From UBA3496 sp964558115 (GTDB lineage Bacteria > UBA8248): 64,000 nt of DNA. Both the position numbers and the translations under genes were made by a program. Positions 54,811 to 63,363 of the stretch are shown one piece after another. Numbering within the stretch: position 1 is the stretch's first letter; every line of letters starts with the position of its first letter. The stretch covers positions 1 through 64,000 of the forward strand of contig CAZLCI010000002.1 of the NCBI GenBank assembly GCA_964558115.1, written 5' to 3'. The notes beneath the pieces are model-generated. The model was not told the DNA's origin. It saw nothing but the letters and a program-made list of their open reading frames with translations, and searched no databases.

Positions 54811-56499
54811 CTAAAATTCTGAATATGCTCCCGGAGCAAGCGCTTTAATATCAGTAACAACGTCTACAATAATGGGACCAGTTTTTGTTTTTAATGCTGT
54901 CTGAAGTTTTGGTTTAAGATCTTTCTCTTTTTCAATTCGAATCCCTTTAGCACCCATAGATTTGGCAACTTGCACAAAATTAGTTTTCTCAAAATGCCAA
55001 AGTTCATGTGCTTTACCGTGCTGTTTTCCACCATATGCATCATCAAATATTTTAGTTTCTTGATTTTGGGAACTATTGTTATTCACAAGAATAACAACTG
55101 GGATTTTCCAACGAACAGCCGTCTCAATTTCTCCTATATGATACCAAAATCCCGCATCCCCAGTAAAAAGAACGACTGGACGATCGGGCGCAGCACACTT
55201 AGCTCCCATCGCGGCAGGAAAACCCCAACCCAAATGACCCGCAGCTCTTATAAAACTATGCTTGTCTCCATTTAAATCAAGGAAACCACCTGTCCACATT
55301 CCAGAATGTCCTGTATCAGACAAAAGAATTGAATCGTTTGGCAAAATATCTGAAAGAACCTGACATACTCTCTCAGGCCTTATGGGATTCTTCTTTGAGT
55401 TCAATAATGGAGCATATTCTTTTCTCCAATTTGAAACTATTTTACTAAACCTCTTATTCCAATTTACTCTCTTTTCATTTTGACTATCATCACAAAATTC
55501 AATTAATTTACTTAAGGAAACTTTTGCATCTCCGTGAATAGATGCTTGTAAAGGATAATTCCTTCCAAGTTCCTCTGGATCTATATCTAATTGAATAGCA
55601 GATACTCCAATCTTAGGAACCTTCCAAAAATGAGTAGTCATTCCACCAGTTTGTGTTCCTACAAAGAAAACAAGATCAGCCTCTGAAACAACCTGGTTCG
55701 CACTTCTTCTAGAATAACTACCGACAACACCAACAGATAGTTGATGGTTCCCTGGAATAACTTCTTTCGCATTCATCGAAGTAGCAACTGGGATAGAAAG
55801 TTTTTCTGCAAGCTCGACTAGTTCCTTATGGGCTAGAGAAGTACGTACACCTCCACCACAAACAATAACAGGCTTTTTACTAGAACTAAGAATTTTTGCC
55901 GCTTTTTTTAACGAATTAATACTGGGCTCTGGACGGTAAGCAGGAGTACTCGTAAACTCTTTTTCTACAACAAGTTTAAGATTTCCTTTTTTCTGTTCTA
56001 TTTGACCTAAATTTCCAGCAAATCTCAAATGAACTGGTCCAGGCGTACCTGATGTAGCTACTCTAAAAGCTTGCCTTAGTAAATCTGGAAATCTTTCAAC
56101 ATCATCCACATACGCATTAAATTTCGTAACTGGATCGAACGCAGAAATATCTTCTACTTCTTGATATGGATTTCTATAACGTATCGATGGAGTTGTCCCA
56201 CCTGTAAAAGCTATCACAGGAGAGCAACCTAAATAGGCCTCTCTAAGTCCCGCAGCAAGATTTACTCCTCCCACAATTTGCGCCATACAAATACCAGGAC
56301 GTCCAGAAATTCGAGCATAAGCATCAGCCATATATGCAGCAGACTTTTCTCCGTGTGTCAAAACTCTAGAAATTCCTGTGTTCTTTTTATCCATTTGGGC
56401 CAAAGAATGACTCAGAATTGTAGGGACGAAAAAAATATGCGTGACACCATATGCTTTCATAGTATCCGCCATAAACTCTGCACCTGACATTCTTGGCAT
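54811..56499 (-). CDS. TPP-dependent acetolactate-synthase-like enzyme (copy 2)
   Basis: 562 residues, paralog of the enzyme at 48520: THGEKSAAYMADAYAR (E51), ATSGTPGPVHLRF, RAAGHLGWGFPAAMGAKCAA and GDAGFWYHIGEIETAVRWKI with VNNN align closely. Complete TPP/Mg site. In copy 2 a GDA replaces the GDG of copy 1. Substrate unknown. Part of the eleven-gene cluster between BKACE1 and the CocE-like hydrolase. The ATG follows AAGGAG. Confidence 0.88.
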   Translation of the reverse strand: MPRMSGAEFMADTMKAYGVTHIFFVPTILSHSLAQMDKKNTGISRVLTHGEKSAAYMADAYARISGRPGICMAQIVGGVNLAAGLREAYLGCSPVIAFTGGTTPSIRYRNPYQEVEDISAFDPVTKFNAYVDDVERFPDLLRQAFRVATSGTPGPVHLRFAGNLGQIEQKKGNLKLVVEKEFTSTPAYRPEPSINSLKKAAKILSSSKKPVIVCGGGVRTSLAHKELVELAEKLSIPVATSMNAKEVIPGNHQLSVGVVGSYSRRSANQVVSEADLVFFVGTQTGGMTTHFWKVPKIGVSAIQLDIDPEELGRNYPLQASIHGDAKVSLSKLIEFCDDSQNEKRVNWNKRFSKIVSNWRKEYAPLLNSKKNPIRPERVCQVLSDILPNDSILLSDTGHSGMWTGGFLDLNGDKHSFIRAAGHLGWGFPAAMGAKCAAPDRPVVLFTGDAGFWYHIGEIETAVRWKIPVVILVNNNSSQNQETKIFDDAYGGKQHGKAHELWHFEKTNFVQVAKSMGAKGIRIEKEKDLKPKLQTALKTKTGPIIVDVVTDIKALAPGAYSEF

Positions 56500-56546
56500 A
56501 AAAAACTCCTTATCTCTTTTTAACTTTCTGAAACAACAATTTATTT

Positions 56547-57341
56547 TTATAGGCCTATCATCGCCTTAGCTTCATCAACCGAAGCGATTTCTCTACCCAA
56601 TAATTTTGCTATATTAGCTATCCGATTTACATGCTCTGGATTATCTCCAAAAACGCCCGGGGTTAGAAATGGCTCATCCTCTGTTCCGACACGAACATGA
56701 CCACCTTCCATGACAGCCATAGTCTCTAAATGAAGATGAGTATTACCCGTTACGCTTGTTATATATATTGAGTCCTCAGGAAGTGCAGAAACTCTATGCA
56801 AAAATTCTTTCATCGTTGCTGGAGACCATGCACCACCAGGCCTGCCAAAAAATACTGTCATTAGAACTGGAGTTTTAATTAGATCTTTCTCTAACAAATC
56901 ATTAATCATCCATAATTCCCCGATACTAAATACTTCAAACTCTGGTTTCACATTATAGTCAGCGCAAAGTTTCATCATATCTGCAATTTCATCTCGGGGA
57001 TGTAACATCATAACGTCACCCTGAAGAAAAGCCATATTATGAGCTCCAACTGCAACAGACATCATTTCAGGCTTAAACTTCACTACTTCACGCCTTTGCT
57101 CAAGGGTCTGCGTAGAAATACCATACTGCAACATAACGGGACAAGAATCACGAATGGCTTTTGTATGATTTTCCCAAGCTTCATAATTTGTAGGAGGAGC
57201 ATGGATATGAGCGATACAAGAACCTGCTTCCCATCCTTTTTTAACGGAACTAGCTAAAACCTCCGAATCGTGAAATCTTTTTTCAACACCTTCGTGCATA
57301 GATGTATCTGCTGCACAATTGATAATCATAAGTTTTGACAT
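56547..57341 (-). CDS. BKACE-family beta-keto acid cleavage enzyme (DUF849), copy 1
   Basis: Zn-dependent TIM-barrel enzyme family that condenses a beta-keto acid with acetyl-CoA to give acetoacetate and a new acyl-CoA. The HxH metal ligands are in AHIHAPP (H45, H47), and RVGTEDEPF near residue 215 gives the equivalents of Kce Arg226, Glu230 and Asp231. NCAADTSMH near the N-terminus binds the substrate. 264 residues, shorter than the typical 275-310. After HIH comes Ala-Pro-Pro rather than the usual Arg-Asp, so the keto acid may be unusual. Next to a second copy 25 bp upstream. Confidence 0.87.
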   Translation of the reverse strand: MSKLMIINCAADTSMHEGVEKRFHDSEVLASSVKKGWEAGSCIAHIHAPPTNYEAWENHTKAIRDSCPVMLQYGISTQTLEQRREVVKFKPEMMSVAVGAHNMAFLQGDVMMLHPRDEIADMMKLCADYNVKPEFEVFSIGELWMINDLLEKDLIKTPVLMTVFFGRPGGAWSPATMKEFLHRVSALPEDSIYITSVTGNTHLHLETMAVMEGGHVRVGTEDEPFLTPGVFGDNPEHVNRIANIAKLLGREIASVDEAKAMIGL

Positions 57342-57366
57342 TAATAATCCCTCATTACTAAAAAAT

Positions 57367-58170
57367 TTAATTAAGCCCTAGAATCTGTTTGGTTTCCTCA
57401 ACAGTTGCAGGTTCTCTTCCTAGTTCTTTTGAAATTCGGACCATTCTCGAAACAAGTTGTGCATTATCCTCAGCCAAAACTCCTTTAGTATAATAAGGTT
57501 CATCCTCCGTACCAACTCGGACATGACCTCCTTGAATAATAGAAACCGTTTCTAAAGCAACATTACTCAAACCAGCAGCACTAACAGAGAAAACAGAATT
57601 TGCAGGTAAATGTTCAATGCGATGCAGTAATTCTTTTAAAGTTGCTGGAGACCAAAATCCGCCTGGCCATCCGAAAAATATGGTCAAAACAACTGGATTT
57701 TTTACTAAATCTTTCTCTAAAAGCCATTCTAAATTCCATAAATGTCCCAAATTAAAACACTCAAATTCTGGATGCACTCCATTGTCATTGAATAGTCGTA
57801 CCTGATCTTCAATTTCCTGTCTTGAATGCTCAACTAAGAGATCTGCATCAACAAACGCAAAATCATGAGAACCAAGAGCGATGGAAGCCATATCAGGTTT
57901 CAAATGAACTATTTTCTTTCTTCCTGGCAAACCCATAGCAGCTATTCCGAATTGAATGAGAATTTCAGGACAAGCTTCTCGTACTGCATTCGTAAAAGGT
58001 TCCCAACTATCTAACTGCATTGGAATTCCATGAATATGTGCTATCGAAGCACCTGCGTCGTAACTTGCCTTAATTTCACTTGCAAGGGATTCCGCAGTCT
58101 GAAGACGTTTTGGCACACCTGGATGCTTACGACTATCTGCTGCACAATTAGTTATTATTAACTTTTCGAT
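57367..58170 (-). CDS. BKACE-family beta-keto acid cleavage enzyme (DUF849), copy 2, with apparent ATC start
   Basis: Paralog of copy 1 (AHIHGIP, RVGTEDEPYY near the C-terminus). The only ATG/GTG start in the conserved region is a GTG at 58116, which would delete the first strand. Reading further upstream in frame gives EKLIITNCAADSRKHPG, matching copy 1's SKLMIINCAAD residue for residue. The codon aligned with copy 1's initiator ATG is ATC at 58168-58170, eight bases after a perfect AGGAGG and just after an in-frame TAG. So either ATC initiates, or the base is a mutation or assembly error for ATG. Length 267 if ATC is the start. Confidence 0.83.
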   Translation of the reverse strand: MEKLIITNCAADSRKHPGVPKRLQTAESLASEIKASYDAGASIAHIHGIPMQLDSWEPFTNAVREACPEILIQFGIAAMGLPGRKKIVHLKPDMASIALGSHDFAFVDADLLVEHSRQEIEDQVRLFNDNGVHPEFECFNLGHLWNLEWLLEKDLVKNPVVLTIFFGWPGGFWSPATLKELLHRIEHLPANSVFSVSAAGLSNVALETVSIIQGGHVRVGTEDEPYYTKGVLAEDNAQLVSRMVRISKELGREPATVEETKQILGLN

Positions 58171-58212
58171 TTTAACTTCCTCCTACAATAGAAAAGATTG
58201 AAAATATAATCA

Positions 58213-58983
58213 TTAATCAATACTACTTTCAGCGTATAATAAACCTCTAATTCTTTGGGTTAACGAAACAAATTCGGGATCTCCCATTGTCTTAAGATCT
58301 CGAGGACGTGGAATATCTACTGGAATAATCTCCGCAATTTTTCCTGGTCTTGCAGTCATGACAACAATTCGATCTCCTAGAAAAACAGCCTCTGGAATAC
58401 TATGAGTGATAAAGAAAACTGTTTTTTTACTTTCCAACCAAATTCTCTGTAGTTCTAGATTCATCTGTTCTCTTGTCATAGCGTCCAAAGCACCAAAAGG
58501 TTCATCCATAAGCAAAAGACTTGGATCATGTATTAATGCTCTAATTATAGAGTTTCTTTGTTTCATTCCACCTGATAATTCATGAGGGAATTTATCTTCA
58601 AATCCATCAAGACCAACCAAATTGATTAATTCTTTAGCTCTTTTAATTGTCACTTCTGAATCAAGTTTTAAGATTTCAGAGGGAAGAAGCGTATTTTGTA
58701 GTACAGTTCTCCAGAGAAGAAGAACAGGGTCTTGAAAAACAATTCCAACATCATTTCGAGGACCTTCAATCGCAGTATTATTTAAAGTGGCAACACCGGA
58801 TGTTTTTGCTAAGAGACCACTTAAAATTTTTAATAATGTACTTTTTCCACATCCACTAGGACCAACAACAGAAATAAACTCTCCTTCAGAAATATCCAAA
58901 TTTATATCAGATAGAGCATGGACAATTTCACCAGTCGAGGTGATGTATTCCTTTTCTAAATTTTTAACAGAAATGTAAGACAT
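58213..58983 (-). CDS. ABC transporter ATPase, NitT/TauT type
   Basis: 256-residue cytosolic ATPase of an import system. Walker A GPSGCGKSTLLK near residue 42, Q-loop FQDPVLLLWRTV near 87, signature LSGGMKQR near 142, and Walker B LLLMDEPFGALD near 162 are complete, with the switch His in FITHSIPEA. Homologs serve nitrate, taurine, alkanesulfonate, or thiamine-precursor uptake. It is 30 bp after the permease and 42 bp before BKACE copy 2, tying transport to the catabolic genes. Confidence 0.94.
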   Translation of the reverse strand: MSYISVKNLEKEYITSTGEIVHALSDINLDISEGEFISVVGPSGCGKSTLLKILSGLLAKTSGVATLNNTAIEGPRNDVGIVFQDPVLLLWRTVLQNTLLPSEILKLDSEVTIKRAKELINLVGLDGFEDKFPHELSGGMKQRNSIIRALIHDPSLLLMDEPFGALDAMTREQMNLELQRIWLESKKTVFFITHSIPEAVFLGDRIVVMTARPGKIAEIIPVDIPRPRDLKTMGDPEFVSLTQRIRGLLYAESSID

Positions 58984-59013
58984 TTTTAAATTTCAATTTT
59001 AAGTTTTAAAAAA

Positions 59014-59958
59014 TTAAGTTCCTGTTGTTTGTTCTGTTTCTGGTGCCCAAAAAAGAACCCTCTTCTTTACAAAATGAACAGCTTTATGCATTGCTAAACC
59101 TATCATTGAGAGAAGTACCAAAATGGCAAATGTACCAGTGGTATCGGCAGCAAAACTCATCTGCATTAAGAGAACTCCTAATCCGCATTGTCCTTTTCCA
59201 CCCCACATACACATGCCCGCACCAACAAACTCTCCTAGTAGTGCACCAAGCAAACTAAAAACTACTGCTATCTCAAATCCTGCAAAAATAAAAGGTAGAG
59301 CATTTGGAAATTGTAATTTTCTAAAGGTGGTCCACCTTGAAGCTGATAAAGAACGAAGCAAATCTAACTGGTCTTGATCTGCAGATCTTAAACCAACCAT
59401 CGTATTTACAAGAAGTGGAAAGAAAGCAACTAATCCTGCCAGAAAAATCTTAGATTCGATTTCATATCCGAACCAGATTATAAATAATGGTGCAATAGCA
59501 AGTTTAGGCAAAGTCTGGAAAGCTACAACATATGGCATGATAATAGCCTCTACCCATCTAGACTGCATAAAAACTAAACCAAGTCCAAGACCTATAAAAC
59601 TACCTAAGAAAAAACCTAATACTGCTTCAAAAAGTGTGTGACTAATATGGAGATAAAAACTATTTTGCATTACACTTGTAAAATCTCCTGCACCAACAGA
59701 ATCTCCAGTTTCTATAAAAAAGAGGCCTCTAAGTAAAGATTTACCTACATCAATAGGAGCAGGAAAGATAAAATCATCAACATCAAAAAAGACAACTATA
59801 AAATGCCAAAACAAAAGCAAAAACACAAAAGACACAGGAAATAACCAAAAATTTCTTTTTTGGTAAAGTACTGCTGACAAACTAGAAGTCCGTAATTCCT
59901 CGGATTCATTTATTGAATCCGAGGAATTAGTTTCTGAAATTTCACGATTATTCTTCAT
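59014..59958 (-). CDS. ABC transporter permease, NitT/TauT (SsuC) type
   Basis: 314-residue inner-membrane protein with an extra cytosolic N-terminal tail of about 30 residues, then about six helices. The EAA loop is GLRSADQDQLDLLRSLSASR near residue 192. Between helices, GAGMCMWGGKGQCGLGVLL near 260 carries an insertion with two cysteines not usual in the family. The first 22 codons contain a perfect 15-bp inverted repeat. It starts 6 bp after the binding-protein gene. Confidence 0.9.
   Translation of the reverse strand: MKNNREISETNSSDSINESEELRTSSLSAVLYQKRNFWLFPVSFVFLLLFWHFIVVFFDVDDFIFPAPIDVGKSLLRGLFFIETGDSVGAGDFTSVMQNSFYLHISHTLFEAVLGFFLGSFIGLGLGLVFMQSRWVEAIIMPYVVAFQTLPKLAIAPLFIIWFGYEIESKIFLAGLVAFFPLLVNTMVGLRSADQDQLDLLRSLSASRWTTFRKLQFPNALPFIFAGFEIAVVFSLLGALLGEFVGAGMCMWGGKGQCGLGVLLMQMSFAADTTGTFAILVLLSMIGLAMHKAVHFVKKRVLFWAPETEQTTGT
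59894..59928 (-). repeat. Perfect 15-bp inverted repeat with 5-base loop
   Basis: Left arm 59894-59908 and right arm 59914-59928 are exact reverse complements around TTTAT, inside the first 22 codons of the permease and 37 bp after the binding-protein stop codon. No T-tract follows on the minus strand, so it is not a standard terminator. Position between an abundant binding protein and its permease resembles stabilising hairpins that set unequal expression in transporter operons. Confidence 0.72.
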
Positions 59959-59964
59959 ATTTTC

Positions 59965-61113
59965 TTATTGTTTATATTTTTTCAAAAGAGCTCTATATTT
60001 TTTCAACTCTTTGTCTATATCAAATTTTTTCGCTCTTCTAATTACTTCTTCTTTGTCAAAATTATTTACTTCTGCGATAAGATCATTAGTCCACAAACGT
60101 TTTACTTGTGAATCTGATAATTTTTTATCTAAACCAACAAATTTGACATATTCATTCCATTCTCCCGCATGATGAGCACCAAATCGCTTATCTTTTTCAT
60201 CATCTACCATCAATTTAGGAGCACGTGCATGTAGTACTTTAATAAATTTTTCTGATGCTTTCTTACGACTCATTCCTTTGGGTACCGACTCTGGATAAAG
60301 AACCCAATGTATTTTTAATGCTGCTTCTGGATTTGTGTAGAAGAAAAGACTACCTTTAGCCAGACCTTTCAGAAAACCAACCGCGGTTTTCCTATTGTTT
60401 TTAAGATACTTTGTGTTAAGCCATACTACATTCCCAAATAAATTCTTTGTCCAACTTTCCTGATAAGGAACAAATCTCAATTTAAAACCTGCAGCTTGTG
60501 TAAGAGTATATTGAACATCAACACTTGCCCAAGCATCGATTCTACCAAGCTTCATGGCTGTAGCTGCTTTTGATCCTGCACCTACTGGAAGAAAAATAAC
60601 ATTTTGTTTTGCGGCAGGAATGCCACAAGTTTCAAGCGCTTTTTTAATAAAAATTTGACCTGCATCCCTTGCACTCATTAATCCAACTCTCTTACCCTGC
60701 AGATCACAAACAGATTTTATTGAACTATTTGGTGGAACAGCGACTGCTTCACCATAAATTGCATCTCTATTTAAAATATAAACACCTGTAACTGGTGGCC
60801 ACTTTTTTCCTCTTGCCGCTTTAAATAAAATAGGAATAGGCCTAGGTAATCCTACATGGGTTCTCCCAGCTAGTACCCAACCCATTGCTTGTGCACCACC
60901 TTGAGCAGCAACAAATTCAGCATCTACTCCCTCTTCTTGATAATATCCAAGAAAATTACTCACCCAAAGAAATGCTAATCCTGGATTAAAAAGTGGATTT
61001 GCCATAGTAACTTTAATGTTCGATAGTTTTTTAGCCGCAAAACTCTTATTGGTTGGCGCAAGCAGAACTAACAAACAAAGTACCAAAAAAATTCTTAAAA
61101 AATACTTACCCAT
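59965..61113 (-). CDS. ABC transporter substrate-binding protein (NMT1/TauA-like)
   Basis: 382-residue periplasmic binding protein with signal peptide: MGKYFLRIF, hydrophobic LVLCLLVLLAP and cleavage near SFAAKK. The two-lobe core shows NPLFNPGLAFLWVSNFLGYY near residue 40, GYYQEEGVDAEFV, and LQGKRVGLMSARDAGQIFIK near 145. Homologs bind thiamine precursors, nitrate or sulfonates. Start chosen at ATG 61113, preceded by GGGGGAG, giving a proper signal peptide; a longer frame runs to 61230. First of three transporter genes, so substrate import feeds the enzymes downstream. Confidence 0.88.
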   Translation of the reverse strand: MGKYFLRIFLVLCLLVLLAPTNKSFAAKKLSNIKVTMANPLFNPGLAFLWVSNFLGYYQEEGVDAEFVAAQGGAQAMGWVLAGRTHVGLPRPIPILFKAARGKKWPPVTGVYILNRDAIYGEAVAVPPNSSIKSVCDLQGKRVGLMSARDAGQIFIKKALETCGIPAAKQNVIFLPVGAGSKAATAMKLGRIDAWASVDVQYTLTQAAGFKLRFVPYQESWTKNLFGNVVWLNTKYLKNNRKTAVGFLKGLAKGSLFFYTNPEAALKIHWVLYPESVPKGMSRKKASEKFIKVLHARAPKLMVDDEKDKRFGAHHAGEWNEYVKFVGLDKKLSDSQVKRLWTNDLIAEVNNFDKEEVIRRAKKFDIDKELKKYRALLKKYKQ

Positions 61114-61144
61114 AATCACTCCCCCTTTAAGAAATGAAAAAAAA

Positions 61145-61912
61145 TCAATCTTCAATAATTGCAACCGGCCTAACCCAAGCACCACTTGCATCTTTAATAT
61201 TAATTGGAAAACAACAAAGCTTGAAACCATGTGGTTTAGGAATAGATCCTATATTTGCAACTTGCTCTATCTGAAAGTACTCACGTTGCCTTCCTAAAAT
61301 ATGGTGGCATGGCATCAAAGACTCTCTTTTTCCAGCTTTAAATTCAGGAATTTGATTGCTAAAAGGTCTATCAAACCCAAAAGCATCAATACAAATCACT
61401 CGGACACCTCGGTCAAGCAAGAATTCCGTAGACTCAATGCTCATACCTGGGTGGAGTTCAGAATAATTTGGATCATCCCTTTTTTCGTCCGTACCAGTCC
61501 AAAGAAGTATGATGTTTCCTTCTTTAACTTCATATTCTATTTTTTTTAAGCAGGACTCTATATCACTTGCCGTTATCCAATCTCCCGTATTCTTATGACG
61601 CAAATCTAATACAACTCCGTCTCCATAGCACCATTCTAGTGGGATTTGATCTACCTTCCTCGAAACCTCTCCTGCAACAGTAGGTCCATAATGCCACGGT
61701 GCATCCATGTGAGTTGCTGAATGTGTAGAAACCGTGACCATTTCAGCAGCTCCGCCAACACCATCATGTATATCTTCTATTTTGACACCCCATTTTTTTG
61801 CCGAATTAGTTCCAAACTCCTTATGATCCATATAAGTTATTTCCGGAGGACGTGGTTCATAAGAGCCATTCATCATTGGAGTACTAAGATCAATAAATTG
61901 AACTGCACACAT
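61145..61912 (-). CDS. Metal-dependent cyclase-family hydrolase (kynurenine formamidase-like)
   Basis: 255 residues. The metal motif is in VSTHSATHMDAPWHYGP near residue 60, the HxxTHxDxPxH pattern of the cyclase/isatin hydrolase/KynB family. IDLSTPMMNGSYEPRP opens the domain and LLWTGTDEKRDDPNY near 138 is the usual nucleotide-like strand; FPINIKDASGAWVRPVA ends it. Likely opens an amide ring or an N-acyl bond. It lies 31 bp before the binding protein gene and 35 bp after the M24 gene. ATG preceded by AAGGAAAA. Confidence 0.9.
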   Translation of the reverse strand: MCAVQFIDLSTPMMNGSYEPRPPEITYMDHKEFGTNSAKKWGVKIEDIHDGVGGAAEMVTVSTHSATHMDAPWHYGPTVAGEVSRKVDQIPLEWCYGDGVVLDLRHKNTGDWITASDIESCLKKIEYEVKEGNIILLWTGTDEKRDDPNYSELHPGMSIESTEFLLDRGVRVICIDAFGFDRPFSNQIPEFKAGKRESLMPCHHILGRQREYFQIEQVANIGSIPKPHGFKLCCFPINIKDASGAWVRPVAIIED

Positions 61913-61947
61913 ATTTTTTCCTTACCTCTAAGTATAAATAAAATATT

Positions 61948-63183
61948 TTAAACAACCCAAAGTTTTCTTTCCTGCGGATATATAAAATCATACCCATCTT
62001 TCGTGACTATTACAGTCTTTTCAATCTGAGTTCCACCTACACCAAAAACCTGACAAGGATTCTCAATACAAATAGTCGTTCCTTCTTCCAATGGAAAATC
62101 ACTTGAGGAAGGCAGAAAAGGACTATTTGTTGGAGAAGGATCAGAGAGAACATAAGGGACTTCTCTTTGTTCCAATCCAATAGCATGACCTGCAAAATTC
62201 CCATTATGTTCAGGAAGACCCCCTTCTTTCGTACCTTCTAACAGTGCTCTATAAATCTCAGATCCTAATACACCTGCTTTTACCTTTGAAAGACCTGCGT
62301 CAAAACCTGCTAGGGTTGCATCCCAAATATTAAGTTGTTCATCAGTTGGTTCTCCAAGAACTCCGCCCCAACCTGTATCAGACTGATAATTTCCAAGTAC
62401 AAGACCAGCATCAAATTTCCACATTTCTCCTTTATTTATTTTTTTGTCCGTAGGAGGGAAAATTCCGGTCGCACGTCTACCAGAACAAAAGTGAAACCAC
62501 TGCCAAATTCCACCCCCTCTACCAACTTCACTTCGGAAAACAGAGGCAACTTCTTGTTCTGTTGCTCCTTCTTTTACAGCTTCAGAAGCTGCAATACAAG
62601 ATTTCTCATTTAGAGCTGCCGCAGCTTTCATAGCATTGAGTTCATCTTGAGTTTTTACCATTCTAATTAGACGGAATAAATCACTAGCCTCTATTATTTC
62701 TGCATCAGGAAGAGCGTCCTCAATTTGTTTCCTTACAGTAGGAGTTACCCTTTCCTGATCAAGAGCTAATCTTCCCTTGTCTAAACCTCTGTCACGTAGG
62801 GCCATTGCAAGAGATGCTCCTGGACTTTTTTCTCGCTTGGAATCGTTATTGTACATTCCTAAGTAAGTTTCTTCTTCTGGAGTTTCCGCTTTTTTATCTG
62901 GTGGTTGGATAAGAGCACTTTTACCACCAAAAGTATAATGTTCCTTAATCCATGATTGTTGCATAGAGACATATGTTACTTCCTGTCCAGGAACTATCAA
63001 TGCAGGAGATATCGATTCATCAACAGCAAAGAGAGCAAACATATGAACTGAATATGCATATACTTTATTTGACCATCCAACCGTGCCCCCAAGATATGTC
63101 ACATTTTCCGGAGTACTAGCAATGAGTACATCTACATTGAACTCTTTCATCAATTTTCTTGCACGACTTTCATTTAAATACAT
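61948..63183 (-). CDS. M24-family creatinase/Xaa-Pro dipeptidase-like hydrolase
   Basis: 411 residues: N-terminal creatinase domain (about 1-130, LIASTPENVTYLGG near residue 20) and a pita-bread C-terminal domain. Metal-ligand positions are kept: Asp in WKFDAGLVLG and YQSDTG near 258-268, His in FAGHAIGLEQREVPY near 330, Glu in CIENPCQVFG near 378 and IEKTVIV near 392. Proteins of this type include peptidases, creatinase and ectoine hydrolase (DoeA). Start chosen at ATG 63183, eight bases after GGAG; a longer frame reaches 63267. First gene of the eleven-gene minus-strand run. Confidence 0.9.
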   Translation of the reverse strand: MYLNESRARKLMKEFNVDVLIASTPENVTYLGGTVGWSNKVYAYSVHMFALFAVDESISPALIVPGQEVTYVSMQQSWIKEHYTFGGKSALIQPPDKKAETPEEETYLGMYNNDSKREKSPGASLAMALRDRGLDKGRLALDQERVTPTVRKQIEDALPDAEIIEASDLFRLIRMVKTQDELNAMKAAAALNEKSCIAASEAVKEGATEQEVASVFRSEVGRGGGIWQWFHFCSGRRATGIFPPTDKKINKGEMWKFDAGLVLGNYQSDTGWGGVLGEPTDEQLNIWDATLAGFDAGLSKVKAGVLGSEIYRALLEGTKEGGLPEHNGNFAGHAIGLEQREVPYVLSDPSPTNSPFLPSSSDFPLEEGTTICIENPCQVFGVGGTQIEKTVIVTKDGYDFIYPQERKLWVV

Positions 63184-63363
63184 ATGGTAATCTCCAAAAA
63201 CAAACAACCGCATAGATGCGTAGAAAGATATTGAATATACAATTGATTTATGAAAGCAAATTAGCACTTTTTTCTTTGCTTCGTAAATAGGATGTAGATA
63301 AAAAACTTAAAAGATGATATCTATTGTCCCCAATAAATATAATTTTGGATTGGGTAGGCAAGA

